Below are positions 45,296 to 56,342 of a stretch of 64,000 nucleotides of DNA, one piece after another (the first letter of the stretch is position 1; each line of letters opens with the position of its first letter). The translations under genes and the position numbers were made by a program. Where the stretch lies: assembly GCF_000507185.2 (NCBI RefSeq), contig NZ_AYTM02000002.1:3693501-3757500 (forward strand), read 5' to 3'. The notes under the pieces are model-generated. The model was given only the letters and a program-made list of their open reading frames with translations. It was not told the origin of the DNA and did not search any database. The DNA comes from Pseudomonas syringae KCTC 12500. GTDB lineage: Bacteria > Pseudomonadota > Gammaproteobacteria > Pseudomonadales > Pseudomonadaceae.

Positions 45296-46690
45296 ATGGA
45301 TGACCACGGACGCACCCCTTCCACCAACCAGCCAATCCTTTACGTGCTCGATACCAACGTATTGATTCATGATCCAAACGCACTGCTGAACTTCGAAGAA
45401 CACCACGTCGCCATCCCCATGACGGTTCTGGAGGAACTGGACAAACTCAAGGCCGGTAAACATTCGGTTGCTGCCGAATGCCGCCAGGCCATTCGCCTGA
45501 TCGACAAGACCCTGGGCGAAGCTTCGCCGGAGGAAGTCGAGAAGGGCGTGCCCATCGATCGTGGAACAGGCGTCTTCAAGGGCTACCTGTCGATTTTGAT
45601 GAGCAAGCGCGAGGAACCCAACAGCCTGCTGCCCGAGCACCTGAACGACAACATCATCATCAACCAATTGATTGACCTGCATGCGCGCAACAAGGACTTG
45701 AGCGTCGTGCTGGTGACCAAAGACATCAACATGCGCCTCAAGGCGCGCGCCTGCGGTATTGCTGCCGAGGATTACAGCACCGACCAGCTGGTCGACGACG
45801 TTTCACTGTTGTCGCGTGGCTACCATGACATGACCGGTTCGTTCTGGGACCGCGTCAGCAAGGTCGACACCCGTCAAGAGCGCGGCCGTACCTGGCACCG
45901 CGTGCAGCTCACTGAAATGCTGCCGGCGGTTCATATCAACGAGTTCATTGTCGATGAGCAGGGTTTCGTCGGCTGGATCAAGGGCGTCAAGAACGACGAA
46001 CTGCTGATTCTGGACATGCATCAGGAGCCTTTGCTGCATCAGGAGGCCTGGGGGCTGAAGCCGCGCGATATCTATCAGGGGCTGGCGCTGTTTGCGTTGC
46101 TCGACCCGGATATTCATCTGGTCAACCTGTCGGGTGCCGCAGGCTCGGGTAAAACCATTCTGGCCTTGGCCGCTGCCATCGAGCAGACCATGGTCACCAA
46201 GCGCTATAGGCGCATCATCGCTACCCGCAGCGTTCAGGGTCTGGATCAGGAAATCGGCTTCCTGCCCGGCACCGAGGCGGAGAAGATGGAGCCATGGCTC
46301 GGCGCGATCACCGATAACCTCGAAGCGTTGCACATGGATGACGAAAACACCCATGGCAGTGTCGATTACATCCTCAGCAAGGTGCCGTTGCAGTTCAAAT
46401 CCCTCAACTACATTCGAGGTCGCAGCTTCCAGCAAAGCCTGATCCTGATCGATGAATGTCAGAACCTGACCCCGCACCAGATGAAAACCATCATCACCCG
46501 TGCCGGCGCCGGTTCCAAAGTGGTCTGCCTGGGCAACCTGGCGCAGATCGACACCCCTTACCTGTCAGCCACCAGTTCCGGGCTGACCTACCTGACGGAG
46601 CGCTTCAAGGACTTCCCGAACGGCGTGCACATCACCCTGCAAGGCGTGCCGCGCTCGATACTGGCCGAATACGCGGAGAGTCATCTTTAG
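45296..46690 (+). CDS. PhoH family protein with N-terminal PIN domain
   Basis: A 464-residue cytoplasmic protein fusing a PIN ribonuclease-like domain (about 12-150; LYVLDTNVLIHDP with the acidic residues) to a PhoH ATPase domain (about 250-455) with Walker A GAAGSGKT (about 281-288) and Walker B LILIDECQNL. PhoH2-type proteins couple RNA unwinding with cleavage; the physiological role here is inferred. An AAAGGTGAG segment serves as ribosome site. Heptad repeats follow its stop. Confidence 0.87.
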   Translation: MDDHGRTPSTNQPILYVLDTNVLIHDPNALLNFEEHHVAIPMTVLEELDKLKAGKHSVAAECRQAIRLIDKTLGEASPEEVEKGVPIDRGTGVFKGYLSILMSKREEPNSLLPEHLNDNIIINQLIDLHARNKDLSVVLVTKDINMRLKARACGIAAEDYSTDQLVDDVSLLSRGYHDMTGSFWDRVSKVDTRQERGRTWHRVQLTEMLPAVHINEFIVDEQGFVGWIKGVKNDELLILDMHQEPLLHQEAWGLKPRDIYQGLALFALLDPDIHLVNLSGAAGSGKTILALAAAIEQTMVTKRYRRIIATRSVQGLDQEIGFLPGTEAEKMEPWLGAITDNLEALHMDDENTHGSVDYILSKVPLQFKSLNYIRGRSFQQSLILIDECQNLTPHQMKTIITRAGAGSKVVCLGNLAQIDTPYLSATSSGLTYLTERFKDFPNGVHITLQGVPRSILAEYAESHL

Positions 46691-46708
46691 TTAAAAAGCA
46701 GCTTTAAG

Positions 46709-46806
46709 TGGCAAGCTGCAAGCTGCAAGTGGGGAACTACGGTGTAAGTGGGTCCCTCGCTTGTAGCTTGTAGCTTGTAGCTTGCAGCTTGCAGCTTGCA
46801 ACTGCC
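46709..46806. repeat. Inverted heptad-repeat array between phoH and moaC
   Basis: Six perfect tandem 7-mers, three GCTTGTA then three GCTTGCA (46759-46800), face two and a half inverse units TGCAAGC (46711-46730). GTGGCAAG at one end and ACTGCCAC at the other allow a long stem. The array ends about 37 bases before moaC. Confidence 0.85.
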
Positions 46807-46837
46807 ACACTTCTTGCTTCTGCCAAGGAGTAACGTT

Positions 46838-47323
46838 GTGCTCACTCATCTCGATTCCCAGGGTCGCGCCAATATGGTTGATGTCACGGATAAAGCCGTG
46901 ACGTCCCGTGAAGCGGTGGCCGAAGCCTTCGTGCGCATGCTGCCGACGACGCTGCAAATGATCGTCAGCGGTGGTCATCCCAAGGGTGACGTGTTTGCCG
47001 TCGCGCGTATCGCCGGCATTCAGGCGGCGAAGAAAACCAGCGATCTGATCCCGCTTTGCCATCCGTTGATGCTCACCAGCATCAAGGTCCAACTCGCCGC
47101 CGAGGGTGATGATGCCGTGCGCATCACTGCGAGCTGCAAGCTGGCCGGGCAGACCGGTGTGGAAATGGAAGCCCTGACGGCTGCCAGTGTTGCCGCGCTG
47201 ACCATTTACGACATGTGCAAGGCGGTGGACCGCGGCATGGTCATCGAGTCGGTTCGGCTGCTGGAAAAATTGGGCGGCAAGAGCGGCCACTTCATTGCCG
47301 ATCAGGCACAGGTTTCCTCATGA
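46838..47323 (+). CDS. moaC: Cyclic pyranopterin monophosphate synthase MoaC
   Basis: A 161-residue cytoplasmic enzyme in molybdenum-cofactor synthesis, converting the MoaA product to cyclic pyranopterin. It shows the family start ([18 protein letters not shown]), the PLCHPLML active-site block, and [10 protein letters not shown] with the catalytic Lys/Asp. GTG start preceded by AGGAG. Its stop overlaps moaD (ATGA). First of moaC-moaD-moaE; moaA is not in the window. Confidence 0.95.
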   Translation: MLTHLDSQGRANMVDVTDKAVTSREAVAEAFVRMLPTTLQMIVSGGHPKGDVFAVARIAGIQAAKKTSDLIPLCHPLMLTSIKVQLAAEGDDAVRITASCKLAGQTGVEMEALTAASVAALTIYDMCKAVDRGMVIESVRLLEKLGGKSGHFIADQAQVSS

Positions 47324-47565
47324 AGGTTCAGGTTCAGTATTTCGCTCGTTACCGTGAACTCCTGGGCCTCGACAACGAGTCTGTCGAAGGCGAGTTCGCC
47401 ACGCTGGACGCGTTGCGCCAGACGCTGCTGCAGCGTGGCGAGGCCTGGCAGGTGCTTGCCGAGCAGAACCTGATGTGCGCTCGCAACCAGGAGCTGTGCA
47501 AGCCGAGCGAGCCTTTGTCCGATGGCGATGAAGTCGCGTTTTTTCCGCCCGTGACCGGAGGTTGA
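47320..47565 (+). CDS. moaD: Molybdopterin synthase small (sulfur-carrier) subunit MoaD
   Basis: An 81-residue ubiquitin-fold protein ending in the essential Gly-Gly (FFPPVTGG), whose C-terminus carries the thiocarboxylate used by Moa[13 protein letters not shown] at the start is typical. ATG overlaps the moaC stop; moaE begins two bases after its stop. Confidence 0.95.
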   Translation: MKVQVQYFARYRELLGLDNESVEGEFATLDALRQTLLQRGEAWQVLAEQNLMCARNQELCKPSEPLSDGDEVAFFPPVTGG

Positions 47566-47567
47566 TA

Positions 47568-48017
47568 ATGAGCGTTCGCGTCCAGGCGGCAGCCTTCGAC
47601 CCAGGCACTGAAGTCAACGCGCTGCATGCTGCCAACCTGGGCATCGGCGCGGTGGTCAGTTTTGTCGGCTATGTTCGGGATTTCAATGAGGGGCGTGACG
47701 TGTCCGGCATGTTTCTGGAGCATTATCCGGGGATGACCGAGAAGGCACTGGCAAAAATCATTGCCGAGGCCGAACAGCGCTGGCCGTTGCTGCGCGTTGA
47801 TGTGCTGCATCGGGTAGGGGCGCTGGAGCCTGGCGAGCCGATCGTGTTCGTCGGCGTTGCCAGCGCGCACCGTCAGGCAGCGTTCGAAGCCTGTGACTTC
47901 GTCATGGATTACCTCAAGACCCGCGCGCCGTTCTGGAAGCGTGAAAACACGTCAGAAGGTACGCACTGGGTCGAAGGTCGTCACAGCGATCACCAAGCGG
48001 CTGATCGCTGGAAGTAA
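47568..48017 (+). CDS. moaE: Molybdopterin synthase catalytic subunit MoaE
   Basis: A 149-residue subunit that transfers sulfur from MoaD to precursor Z. Conserved blocks: GAVVSFVGYVRDFNEG, LEHYPGMTEKAL, VLHRVGALEPGEPIVFVGV, APFWKRE with the catalytic lysine. The ATG at 47568 follows a GGAGG site within the moaD end. It converges with rhlB with only 3 bases between stops and no terminator. Confidence 0.95.
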   Translation: MSVRVQAAAFDPGTEVNALHAANLGIGAVVSFVGYVRDFNEGRDVSGMFLEHYPGMTEKALAKIIAEAEQRWPLLRVDVLHRVGALEPGEPIVFVGVASAHRQAAFEACDFVMDYLKTRAPFWKRENTSEGTHWVEGRHSDHQAADRWK

Positions 48018-48020
48018 GCA

Positions 48021-49478
48021 TCAGGCGTTGCTGCGCACCACAGCCCTGAGCAGATGAGTCGGCGGCGTCTCGCAGCTGATCTTGCGGCCCAGTTTTTCCT
48101 CGATGGCGGGCAACTGGTAAGAGTCATCCTCACCGGCAAAACTGATCGACACGCCATCGGCGCCGGCGCGGCCGGTACGGCCGATGCGGTGCACGTAATC
48201 GTCCGGCACTTCGGGCAGGGTGAAGTTGATCACGTGGCTGATGCCGTCGATGTGAATACCGCGACCGGCTACATCGGTGGCGACCAGCACGCGGATCTTG
48301 CCTTCGCGGAAGCCTTCAAGGGTCTTGATGCGCTTGTGCTGAGGCACATCGCCTGAGAGCTGCGCCGCGTTCACGCCATCGCGCACCAGACGCTCTTCGA
48401 TGCGTCGGACTTCGTCCTTGCGGTTGGCGAAGACCATCACCCGTTCCCAACCATTGTCGGTCACCAGGTTGTAGAGCAGCTTGTACTTGTCGGCACCGGC
48501 GACGGCATAGATATGCTGTTCGACGTTGTCACTTGCAACGTTCAACGATTCGATCTCGACGATCGACGGGTCCGTCGTCCACTGCTTGGCGAGGTTCATC
48601 ACGTCTTCGGTGAAGGTCGCAGAGAACAGCAGGGTCTGGCGCTCACCCTTGTGCGGCGTCTGACGGATGATCTGACGTACCTGCGGGATGAAGCCCATAT
48701 CCAGCATGCGGTCGGCTTCGTCGAGGACCATCACTTCGACCATATCCAGATGCACTTCGCCGCGCTGGTTGAAGTCCAGCAGGCGGCCTGGCGTGGCGAC
48801 CAGGATGTCGCAGTGCCGTGCTTCGAGTTGTTTGAGCTGCTTGTCGAAGTCCATGCCACCGACGAACGTCATGACGTTCAAGTCGGTGTACTTGGTCAGG
48901 TCGGCGGCGTCCTTGGCGATCTGTACCACCAGCTCGCGGGTCGGAGCGATGATCAGCGCGCGCGGCTCACCCATGTAGCGTTCAGCAGGCGGCGGCGTCT
49001 GGGTCAGCTGCTCGATGATCGAGATCAGAAACGCAGCGGTCTTGCCGGTGCCGGTCTGGGCGCGTCCGATCGCATCCTTGCCCTTGAGGGTGAAGCCCAG
49101 TACGCCCGCCTGGATCGGTGTGCAGTATGGGAAACCCAGGTCCTGAATCGCGTGCATCAGTTCAGGCGCGAGGTTGAAATCGTGGAAGCGGGTCTTGCCT
49201 TCCTGGGGTTCGACGACGAAATCTTCGAGTTTCCAGGCCGGCGCTGACGGTTTTGTCACACGCTCGCGACGCGGGCGCTCGGCCCTCGGCTTATCGGTGC
49301 GCGGCGCTCTGGCTTTGGAGGGCTCGCTGGTCGCGTCCAGAGCCTGAGTCTGGACAGCATGATCCGGTGTGTCGCCTGTGGCAGCGGGAGAGGCGGGAAT
49401 AGAGGTTATCGGAGTAGGCGCAGGCTGCTCAGCCTCGCTCTTACCGAACATCTTTTTAAGTGCTTTGAGCACGGTCAT
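48021..49478 (-). CDS. rhlB: ATP-dependent RNA helicase RhlB (DEAD box)
   Basis: A 485-residue helicase. The first 90 residues are a low-complexity Pro/Ala/Arg-rich extension. Then the DEAD-box core: Q motif with PIQAGVLGF, Walker [25 protein letters not shown], and the C-terminal [10 protein letters not shown]. RhlB helps the RNA degradosome unwind structured RNA. The order of motifs and overall sequence resemble RhlB rather than RhlE. Single gene. Confidence 0.9.
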   Translation of the reverse strand: MTVLKALKKMFGKSEAEQPAPTPITSIPASPAATGDTPDHAVQTQALDATSEPSKARAPRTDKPRAERPRRERVTKPSAPAWKLEDFVVEPQEGKTRFHDFNLAPELMHAIQDLGFPYCTPIQAGVLGFTLKGKDAIGRAQTGTGKTAAFLISIIEQLTQTPPPAERYMGEPRALIIAPTRELVVQIAKDAADLTKYTDLNVMTFVGGMDFDKQLKQLEARHCDILVATPGRLLDFNQRGEVHLDMVEVMVLDEADRMLDMGFIPQVRQIIRQTPHKGERQTLLFSATFTEDVMNLAKQWTTDPSIVEIESLNVASDNVEQHIYAVAGADKYKLLYNLVTDNGWERVMVFANRKDEVRRIEERLVRDGVNAAQLSGDVPQHKRIKTLEGFREGKIRVLVATDVAGRGIHIDGISHVINFTLPEVPDDYVHRIGRTGRAGADGVSISFAGEDDSYQLPAIEEKLGRKISCETPPTHLLRAVVRSNA

Positions 49479-49593
49479 CTCATCAATTGGTTAAGGAATG
49501 TACGCCGAGCAGTGTAAAGCAAGAACCGTGCTCGGCGTAGTGCCATCCATGGCGAGCTACAAAAGCGGTCCGTCGCAAGGGGTCAAGAGCGCT

Positions 49594-50738
<1,145 letters not shown>

Positions 50739-51767
50739 ATGAAGATGTTGAAATCCACCCTGGCTGTCGTCACTGCCTTGGCCGCATTTGGTGTGATCGG
50801 GGCTGCAAATGCCGGTACCACCCTTGACGCTATCAAAAAGAAAGGTTTTATCCAGTGCGGCGTCAGCGATGGCCTGCCAGGGTTTTCCGTTCCCGACTCC
50901 ACTGGCAAGATCACCGGTATCGATGCTGACGTCTGCCGCGCAGTAGCCGCCGCAGTATTTGGCGACGCCACCAAGGTCAAGTTCAGCCAGTTGAACGCCA
51001 AGGAGCGCTTCACTGCACTGCAATCGGGCGAGATCGACATCCTTTCGCGTAACACCACCTGGACCAGCTCCCGTGATGCGGGCATGGGCCTGGTGTTCAC
51101 CGGCGTGACTTACTACGACGGTATCGGCTTCCTGGTAAACAACAAGCTGGGCGTCAACAGCGCCAAGGAACTGGACGGTGCAACCATCTGCATCCAGGCC
51201 GGTACCACTACCGAGCTGAACGTCTCCGACTACTTCCGCTCGAACGGCCTGAAATACACCCCGATCACCTTCGACACCTCCGACGAAAGCGCCAAGTCGC
51301 TGGAAGGCGGCCGTTGCGACGTACTGACTTCCGACCAGTCGCAGCTCTACGCACAGCGCAGCAAGCTGGCCAAACCGGACGATTACATCGTTCTGCCTGA
51401 AGTGATCTCCAAGGAGCCTCTGGGCCCTGTCGTGCGTAAAGGCGACGAAGAGTGGTTCTCGATCGTTCGCTGGACCCTGTTCGCCATGCTCAACGCCGAA
51501 GAAGCCAAAATCACTTCCAAGAACGTTGAAGCTGAAGCCAAGTCGACCAAGAACCCTGACGTAGCCCGTATGCTCGGCGCAGACGGCACTTACGGCAAAG
51601 ACCTGAAACTCGAGAAAGACTGGGTCGTGCAGATCGTCAAGCAGGTCGGCAACTACGGCGAAGTGTTCGAACGCAACCTGGGCGAAGGCACCCCGCTGAA
51701 AATCAAGCGTGGCCAGAACGCTCTGTGGAATGCCGGCGGCATTCAATACGCTCCACCTATTCGCTGA
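50739..51767 (+). CDS. aapJ: General L-amino-acid ABC transporter, periplasmic binding protein
   Basis: A 342-residue periplasmic solute-binding protein with a signal peptide ending near GAANAGTT (about 23). The family-3 solute-binding fold is shown by GFIQCGVSDGLPGFSVPDSTGKITGID blocks and TSSRDAGMGLVFTGVTYYDG. AapJ captures a broad set of L-amino acids (glutamate, aspartate, branched-chain) for AapQMP. A hairpin after its stop probably keeps its mRNA more abundant than that of the permeases. Confidence 0.93.
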   Translation: MKMLKSTLAVVTALAAFGVIGAANAGTTLDAIKKKGFIQCGVSDGLPGFSVPDSTGKITGIDADVCRAVAAAVFGDATKVKFSQLNAKERFTALQSGEIDILSRNTTWTSSRDAGMGLVFTGVTYYDGIGFLVNNKLGVNSAKELDGATICIQAGTTTELNVSDYFRSNGLKYTPITFDTSDESAKSLEGGRCDVLTSDQSQLYAQRSKLAKPDDYIVLPEVISKEPLGPVVRKGDEEWFSIVRWTLFAMLNAEEAKITSKNVEAEAKSTKNPDVARMLGADGTYGKDLKLEKDWVVQIVKQVGNYGEVFERNLGEGTPLKIKRGQNALWNAGGIQYAPPIR

Positions 51768-51777
51768 TTGACCCGGC

Positions 51778-51805
51778 GCCCGGCAGGCTTCCCAGCCTGT
51801 CGGGC
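51778..51805 (+). terminator. Intercistronic hairpin between aapJ and aapQ
   Basis: GCCCGGCAGGC (51778-51788) pairs with GCCTGTCGGGC (51795-51805), one G-T mismatch, 6-base loop, followed by GTTGTTCTGTTGG. Likely a leaky terminator or mRNA-stabilising hairpin that raises binding-protein expression. Confidence 0.7.
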
Positions 51806-51837
51806 GTTGTTCTGTTGGATTTTTCCTGGGGCATTTC

Positions 51838-53019
51838 ATGGAAAAGCAAATCGTCGCACCCAAGCAAAAGCTCTCTCTGAGCGATCCGAAAGTGCGCGCG
51901 TGGTTATTTCAGATCATCACTGTCGTGGCGGTGATCGCGTTGGGCTGGTTTATCTTCGATAACACCCAGACCAACCTGCAACACCGTGGTATCACCTCGG
52001 GTTTCGGTTTTCTTGAGAACAGTGCCGGTTTCGGTATCGCTCAGCACCTGATCGACTACAGCGAAGCGGACAGCTATGCCCGTGTGTTCGTTATCGGTCT
52101 ACTGAATACCTTGCTGGTGTCGGTTATCGGTATTGTCCTGGCGACCTTGCTGGGCTTTGTCATTGGTGTCGCTCGCCTGTCTCCGAACTGGATGATCAGC
52201 AAGCTGGCCACCGTGTATGTCGAAGTCTTCCGCAACATTCCGCCACTGCTGCAGATCCTTTTCTGGTACACCGCCGTATTCCTCACGCTGCCTGGTCCGC
52301 GTCAGGCGCATGGCTACCTGGACATGTTCTTCGTCAGCAGCCGCGGGCTCAACATGCCCAGAGCATTGCCTGCCGAAGGCGCCTGGGCATTCCTGGTCAG
52401 TCTGGTTATTGCCGTGATCGCCATCGTCATGATGGTGCGCTGGGCCAACAAGCGCTTCGAAGCCACCGGCCAGCCGTTTCACAAGTTTTGGGTCGGCCTG
52501 GCGTTGCTGCTGGTCATCCCTGGCCTGAGCGTGCTGATCTTCGGCAGCCCAGTGCATTGGGAACTGCCACAACTGAAGGGCTTCAACTTCTCGGGCGGCT
52601 GGGTGCTGATCCCTGAACTGATCTCCCTGACCCTGGCACTGACTATCTATACGGCGGCGTTCATCGCCGAAATCGTGCGCTCCGGCATCAAGTCGGTCAG
52701 CCATGGCCAGACCGAAGCTGCTCGATCATTGGGCCTGCGCCCTGGGCCGACGCTGCGCAAGGTGATCATCCCGCAGGCGCTGCGCGTGATCATTCCGCCG
52801 CTGACCAGTCAGTTCCTGAACCTGGCGAAGAACTCTTCGCTGGCAGCCGCCATCGGCTACCCGGAAATGGTTTCCCTGTTTGCCGGTACGGTGCTCAACC
52901 AGACCGGGCAGGCCATTGAAGTCATTGCCATCACCATGAGCGTGTACCTGGCGATCAGTATCAGCATTTCCCTGCTGATGAACTGGTACAACAAGCGCAT
53001 TGCGCTGATCGAGCGGTGA
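51838..53019 (+). CDS. aapQ: General L-amino-acid ABC transporter permease AapQ
   Basis: A 393-residue inner-membrane permease of the HisM/GlnP class with an N-terminal helix, a long periplasmic loop and about eight helices. The cytoplasmic EAA loop (EAARSLGLRPGPTLRKVIIPQ, near residue 300) docks the ATPase. It pairs with AapM. It lies in the operon 70 bases after aapJ. Confidence 0.93.
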   Translation: MEKQIVAPKQKLSLSDPKVRAWLFQIITVVAVIALGWFIFDNTQTNLQHRGITSGFGFLENSAGFGIAQHLIDYSEADSYARVFVIGLLNTLLVSVIGIVLATLLGFVIGVARLSPNWMISKLATVYVEVFRNIPPLLQILFWYTAVFLTLPGPRQAHGYLDMFFVSSRGLNMPRALPAEGAWAFLVSLVIAVIAIVMMVRWANKRFEATGQPFHKFWVGLALLLVIPGLSVLIFGSPVHWELPQLKGFNFSGGWVLIPELISLTLALTIYTAAFIAEIVRSGIKSVSHGQTEAARSLGLRPGPTLRKVIIPQALRVIIPPLTSQFLNLAKNSSLAAAIGYPEMVSLFAGTVLNQTGQAIEVIAITMSVYLAISISISLLMNWYNKRIALIER

Positions 53020-53029
53020 GGAAAAGCGC

Positions 53030-54127
53030 ATGACAACCCATACTTTCAAACCTGATATGCCACCACCGGGCAAAGTGTTCGGTCCGGTAGCGTGGATGCG
53101 GCAGAACCTGTTCTCCAGCTGGATCAATACCCTGCTGACCCTGTTCTCGCTGTACCTGATCTATCTGGTCGTGCCGCCGATCATCAGTTGGTCCCTGCTG
53201 GACGCCAACTGGATCGGCACGACCAAGGCAGACTGCACCAAGGCGGGCGCCTGCTGGGTGTTCATCGAGCAGCGCTTCGGTCAGTTCATGTACGGCTACT
53301 TCCCTAATGAACTGCGCTGGAGGGTCGACCTGACCGCCATTCTGGCGATCGTCGGTGCTGCGCCGCTGTTCATTTCGAAGTTTCCGCGCAAGGCTGTCTA
53401 CGGTATTGCCTTCCTGGTGATTTACCCGGTTGTCGCGTTCTACCTGCTGCATGGCGGTGCGTTCGGTCTGACCAACGTACCGACCAGCCAGTGGGGCGGT
53501 CTGATGCTGACTCTGGTGATCGCCACCGTGGGTATCGTCGGTGCGTTGCCGCTGGGTATCCTGCTGGCGCTCGGTCGTCGTTCCAACATGCCGGCCGTGC
53601 GTGTGGTATGCGTGACGTTCATCGAGTTCTGGCGCGGCGTGCCGCTGATCACCGTACTGTTCATGTCGTCGGTGATGCTGCCGCTGTTCATGCCAGAGGG
53701 CATGAACTTCGACAAGCTGCTGCGTGCGCTGATCGGCGTTATCCTGTTCCAGTCCGCTTACATTGCTGAAGTAGTCCGTGGCGGCATGCAGGCTATTCCC
53801 AAGGGCCAGTACGAAGCAGCCTCGGCGATGGGCCTGGGTTACTGGCGCAGCATGGGTCTGGTGATCCTGCCGCAGGCGTTGAAGATGGTCATTCCCGGCA
53901 TCGTCAACACGTTCATTGCCTTGTTCAAAGACACCAGCCTGGTGATCATTATCGGCCTGTTCGACCTGCTCAACAGCGTCAAGCAGGCTACCGCCGACCC
54001 GGCATGGCTGGGTATGGCCACTGAAGGCTACGTCTTCGCGGCCCTGGTGTTCTGGATCTTCTGTTTCGGTATGTCCCGCTATTCCATGCATTTGGAACGT
54101 AAGCTGGACACAGGCCACAAGCGTTAG
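53030..54127 (+). CDS. aapM: General L-amino-acid ABC transporter permease AapM
   Basis: A 365-residue inner-membrane permease with about eight helices and the EAA loop (YEAASAMGLGYWRSMGLVILPQ, about residue 260). An N-terminal helix is followed by a periplasmic region with two Cys (DCTKAGACW). It starts 10 bases after aapQ and forms the heterodimeric channel with it. Confidence 0.93.
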   Translation: MTTHTFKPDMPPPGKVFGPVAWMRQNLFSSWINTLLTLFSLYLIYLVVPPIISWSLLDANWIGTTKADCTKAGACWVFIEQRFGQFMYGYFPNELRWRVDLTAILAIVGAAPLFISKFPRKAVYGIAFLVIYPVVAFYLLHGGAFGLTNVPTSQWGGLMLTLVIATVGIVGALPLGILLALGRRSNMPAVRVVCVTFIEFWRGVPLITVLFMSSVMLPLFMPEGMNFDKLLRALIGVILFQSAYIAEVVRGGMQAIPKGQYEAASAMGLGYWRSMGLVILPQALKMVIPGIVNTFIALFKDTSLVIIIGLFDLLNSVKQATADPAWLGMATEGYVFAALVFWIFCFGMSRYSMHLERKLDTGHKR

Positions 54128-54137
54128 GAGTTTTGTG

Positions 54138-54903
54138 ATGAGTGAAGTTATCAATAAGCCTCTGGGCGCTGAAGGCATGATCCGCATGGAGGGCGTACAC
54201 AAGTGGTACGGCCAGTTCCATGTACTCAAGGACATCAACCTGAATGTGCGCCAGGGTGAACGTATCGTGCTGTGCGGCCCGTCGGGCTCGGGCAAGTCGA
54301 CTACCATTCGCTGTCTCAACCGTCTGGAAGAGCACCAGCAGGGTCGCATCATTGTCGATGGCACCGAACTGACCTCGGACCTCAAGCAAATCGAGACCAT
54401 CCGCCGCGAAGTGGGCATGGTGTTTCAGCACTTCAACCTTTTCCCGCACCTGACCATCCTGCAGAACTGCACCTTGGCACCGATGTGGGTGCGCAAGATG
54501 CCGAAGAAGAAAGCCGAAGAAATCGCCATGCACTATCTGGAGCGTGTGCGGATTTCCGGAGCAGGCCCACAAGTTTCCGGGTCAGCTTTCCGGTGGTCAG
54601 CAGCAGCGTGTGGCGATCGCCCGTGCCTTGTGCATGAAGCCGAAAATCATGCTGTTCGATGAACCGACGTCGGCCCTTGATCCGGAAATGGTCAAGGAAG
54701 TGCTCGACACCATGGTGGGCCTGGCTGAAGAAGGCATGACCATGTTGTGCGTGACCCACGAAATGGGCTTTGCCCGTACCGTGGCAAACCGGGTGATCTT
54801 CATGGACAAGGGCGAAATCGTCGAACAGGCTGCGCCGAACGACTTCTTCGATAATCCGCAGAGCGACCGTACCAAGCTGTTCCTCAGTCAGATCATTCAC
54901 TGA
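54138..54903 (+). pseudogene. aapP: General L-amino-acid ABC transporter ATPase AapP, interrupted by +1 frameshift
   Basis: The first part (54138 to about 54552) encodes Walker A GPSGSGKST and the Q-loop of a 254-residue-class amino-acid ABC ATPase. At 54553-54555 there are three T where the conserved reading [20 protein letters not shown] needs two. The frame is lost and stops at 54662. The other half, LSGGQQQ signature, Walker B IMLFDEP and the H-loop THEM, continues intact in the next frame to 54903. Either a one-base sequencing insertion or a real mutation. A terminator follows. The ATG at 54138 has a GGAG site. Confidence 0.88.
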
Positions 54904-54924
54904 GTGGGCTTCTGCTGAACAAGG

Positions 54925-54951
54925 AAACCGGGCCATGTGCCCGGTTTTTTT
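54925..54951 (+). terminator. Rho-independent terminator of the aap operon
   Basis: AAACCGGGC (54925-54933) pairs with GCCCGGTTT (54939-54947) around a short loop, followed by a run of T. It ends 22 bases after the aapP stop. Confidence 0.9.
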
Positions 54952-55055
54952 GTGCCGGCCGTCGCGGTGCGGGTTGTATGCAATTGAGCGGAACCTTGTA
55001 TTCGCGATGATTCTCCAACAGGATACCGCCCCCCTGAAAAGGGTCGACATACCTG

Positions 55056-56300
55056 ATGACCGAGAAACTGATGACTGCCAAGGCTCAACCCGGCCCCCAA
55101 CCGACTACCGATCAACCTCATTCCGCTTTGAAGCGCCCCTGGCTGTTGCTGCTGGGCCTGGTGCTGGTCGCCCTCAACCTGCGCCCGGCGCTGTCCAGCA
55201 TCGCGCCACTGCTTGACACGGTGTCCGACAGCCTGGGCATGTCCGCTGCCGAAGCCGGACTGCTGACCACCTTGCCGGTCCTGTGTCTGGGCCTGTTTGC
55301 GCCGCTGGCACCGATCCTTGCCCGCCGGTTTGGCAGTGAACGGGTGGTTATGGTGGTGCTTCTGACACTGGCCGCAGGCCTGGCAATGCGCAGCCTGTTC
55401 GGTCAGGTCGGGCTGTTTGCCGGCAGCCTGCTGGCGGGTGCAAGCATCGGGATCATCGGCGTGTTGCTGCCGGGTATCGTCAAACGTGATTTCCCGCACA
55501 AGGCCGGAGCCATGACCGGTGTCTACACCATGGCCTTGTGCCTGGGCGCGGCCATTGCAGCCGGTTCGACGGTGCCGCTGAGTCAGTACGTTGGCGGCAG
55601 TTGGCAGATTGGCCTGGGTTTCTGGCTGGTTCCGGCACTGATTGCCGCCGCGTTCTGGTTTCCGCAGGCGCGTGAAGTGCATGGCACGCATCGCGATGTC
55701 TACCGGGTCCGCGGTCTATTGCGTGACCCGCTGGCCTGGCAGGTCACGCTGTACATGGGCCTGCAGTCGTCGCTGTCGTACATCGTCTTCGGCTGGTTGC
55801 CGTCGATCCTCATCGGTCGCGGCCTGACGCCGACCCAGGCCGGTCTGCTGTTATCCGGCTCGATCATCGCGCAGGTCATCAGCGCGCTGGCGGTACCTTA
55901 TCTGGCCACACGCGGCAAGGATCAGCGCCTGGCGATCATGCTGGTCATGTCGCTGACCCTGACCGGTCTGTTCGGCTGCCTGTACGCGCCGCTTGGCGGG
56001 CTGTGGGGCTGGGCGATCCTGCTGGGGGTCGGGCAGGGCGGCACGTTCAGTCTGGCGCTGGCCTTGATCGTACTGCGCTCGCGCGACTCACATGTCGCCG
56101 CCAACCTGTCGAGCATGGCGCAAGGCGTTGGCTACACCATCGCCTCGACCGGCCCGTTTGCCGTGGGCGTGGTGCATGACATGACCGGCAGCTGGAGCGC
56201 GATCGGCTGGATCTTCGCGGTGCTCGGGCTGGGCGCCATCATCGCGGGCATGGGCGCCGGTCGGGCGCTGCAGGTGCAGGTCAGTAGCGAGAAGGTTTGA
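55056..56300 (+). CDS. MFS transporter, CynX/NimT family
   Basis: A 414-residue inner-membrane protein with twelve predicted helices, of the CynX/NimT (cyanate/nitroimidazole) branch of the major facilitator superfamily. LNLRPALSSIAPLLDTVS in helix 1 and the RRFGSERV loop after helix 2 are family marks. Substrate unknown. Starts at ATG 55056 (another in-frame ATG at 55071). Single gene; no cyanase gene nearby. Confidence 0.85.
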   Translation: MTEKLMTAKAQPGPQPTTDQPHSALKRPWLLLLGLVLVALNLRPALSSIAPLLDTVSDSLGMSAAEAGLLTTLPVLCLGLFAPLAPILARRFGSERVVMVVLLTLAAGLAMRSLFGQVGLFAGSLLAGASIGIIGVLLPGIVKRDFPHKAGAMTGVYTMALCLGAAIAAGSTVPLSQYVGGSWQIGLGFWLVPALIAAAFWFPQAREVHGTHRDVYRVRGLLRDPLAWQVTLYMGLQSSLSYIVFGWLPSILIGRGLTPTQAGLLLSGSIIAQVISALAVPYLATRGKDQRLAIMLVMSLTLTGLFGCLYAPLGGLWGWAILLGVGQGGTFSLALALIVLRSRDSHVAANLSSMAQGVGYTIASTGPFAVGVVHDMTGSWSAIGWIFAVLGLGAIIAGMGAGRALQVQVSSEKV

Positions 56301-56342
56301 TTTTCGATGATTGTTGGTCATTCGGACCAGGCTTGAGCTGCT

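Noticed and set aside
46759..46800. Possible CRISPR-like array near moaC
   Set aside because: The units are 7 bases long and adjacent with no spacers, so this is a simple tandem repeat.
54544..54903. Separate small ABC protein starting at 54544
   Set aside because: It is the second half of aapP after the frameshift; it lacks Walker A and the GTG lies within the conserved aapP sequence.
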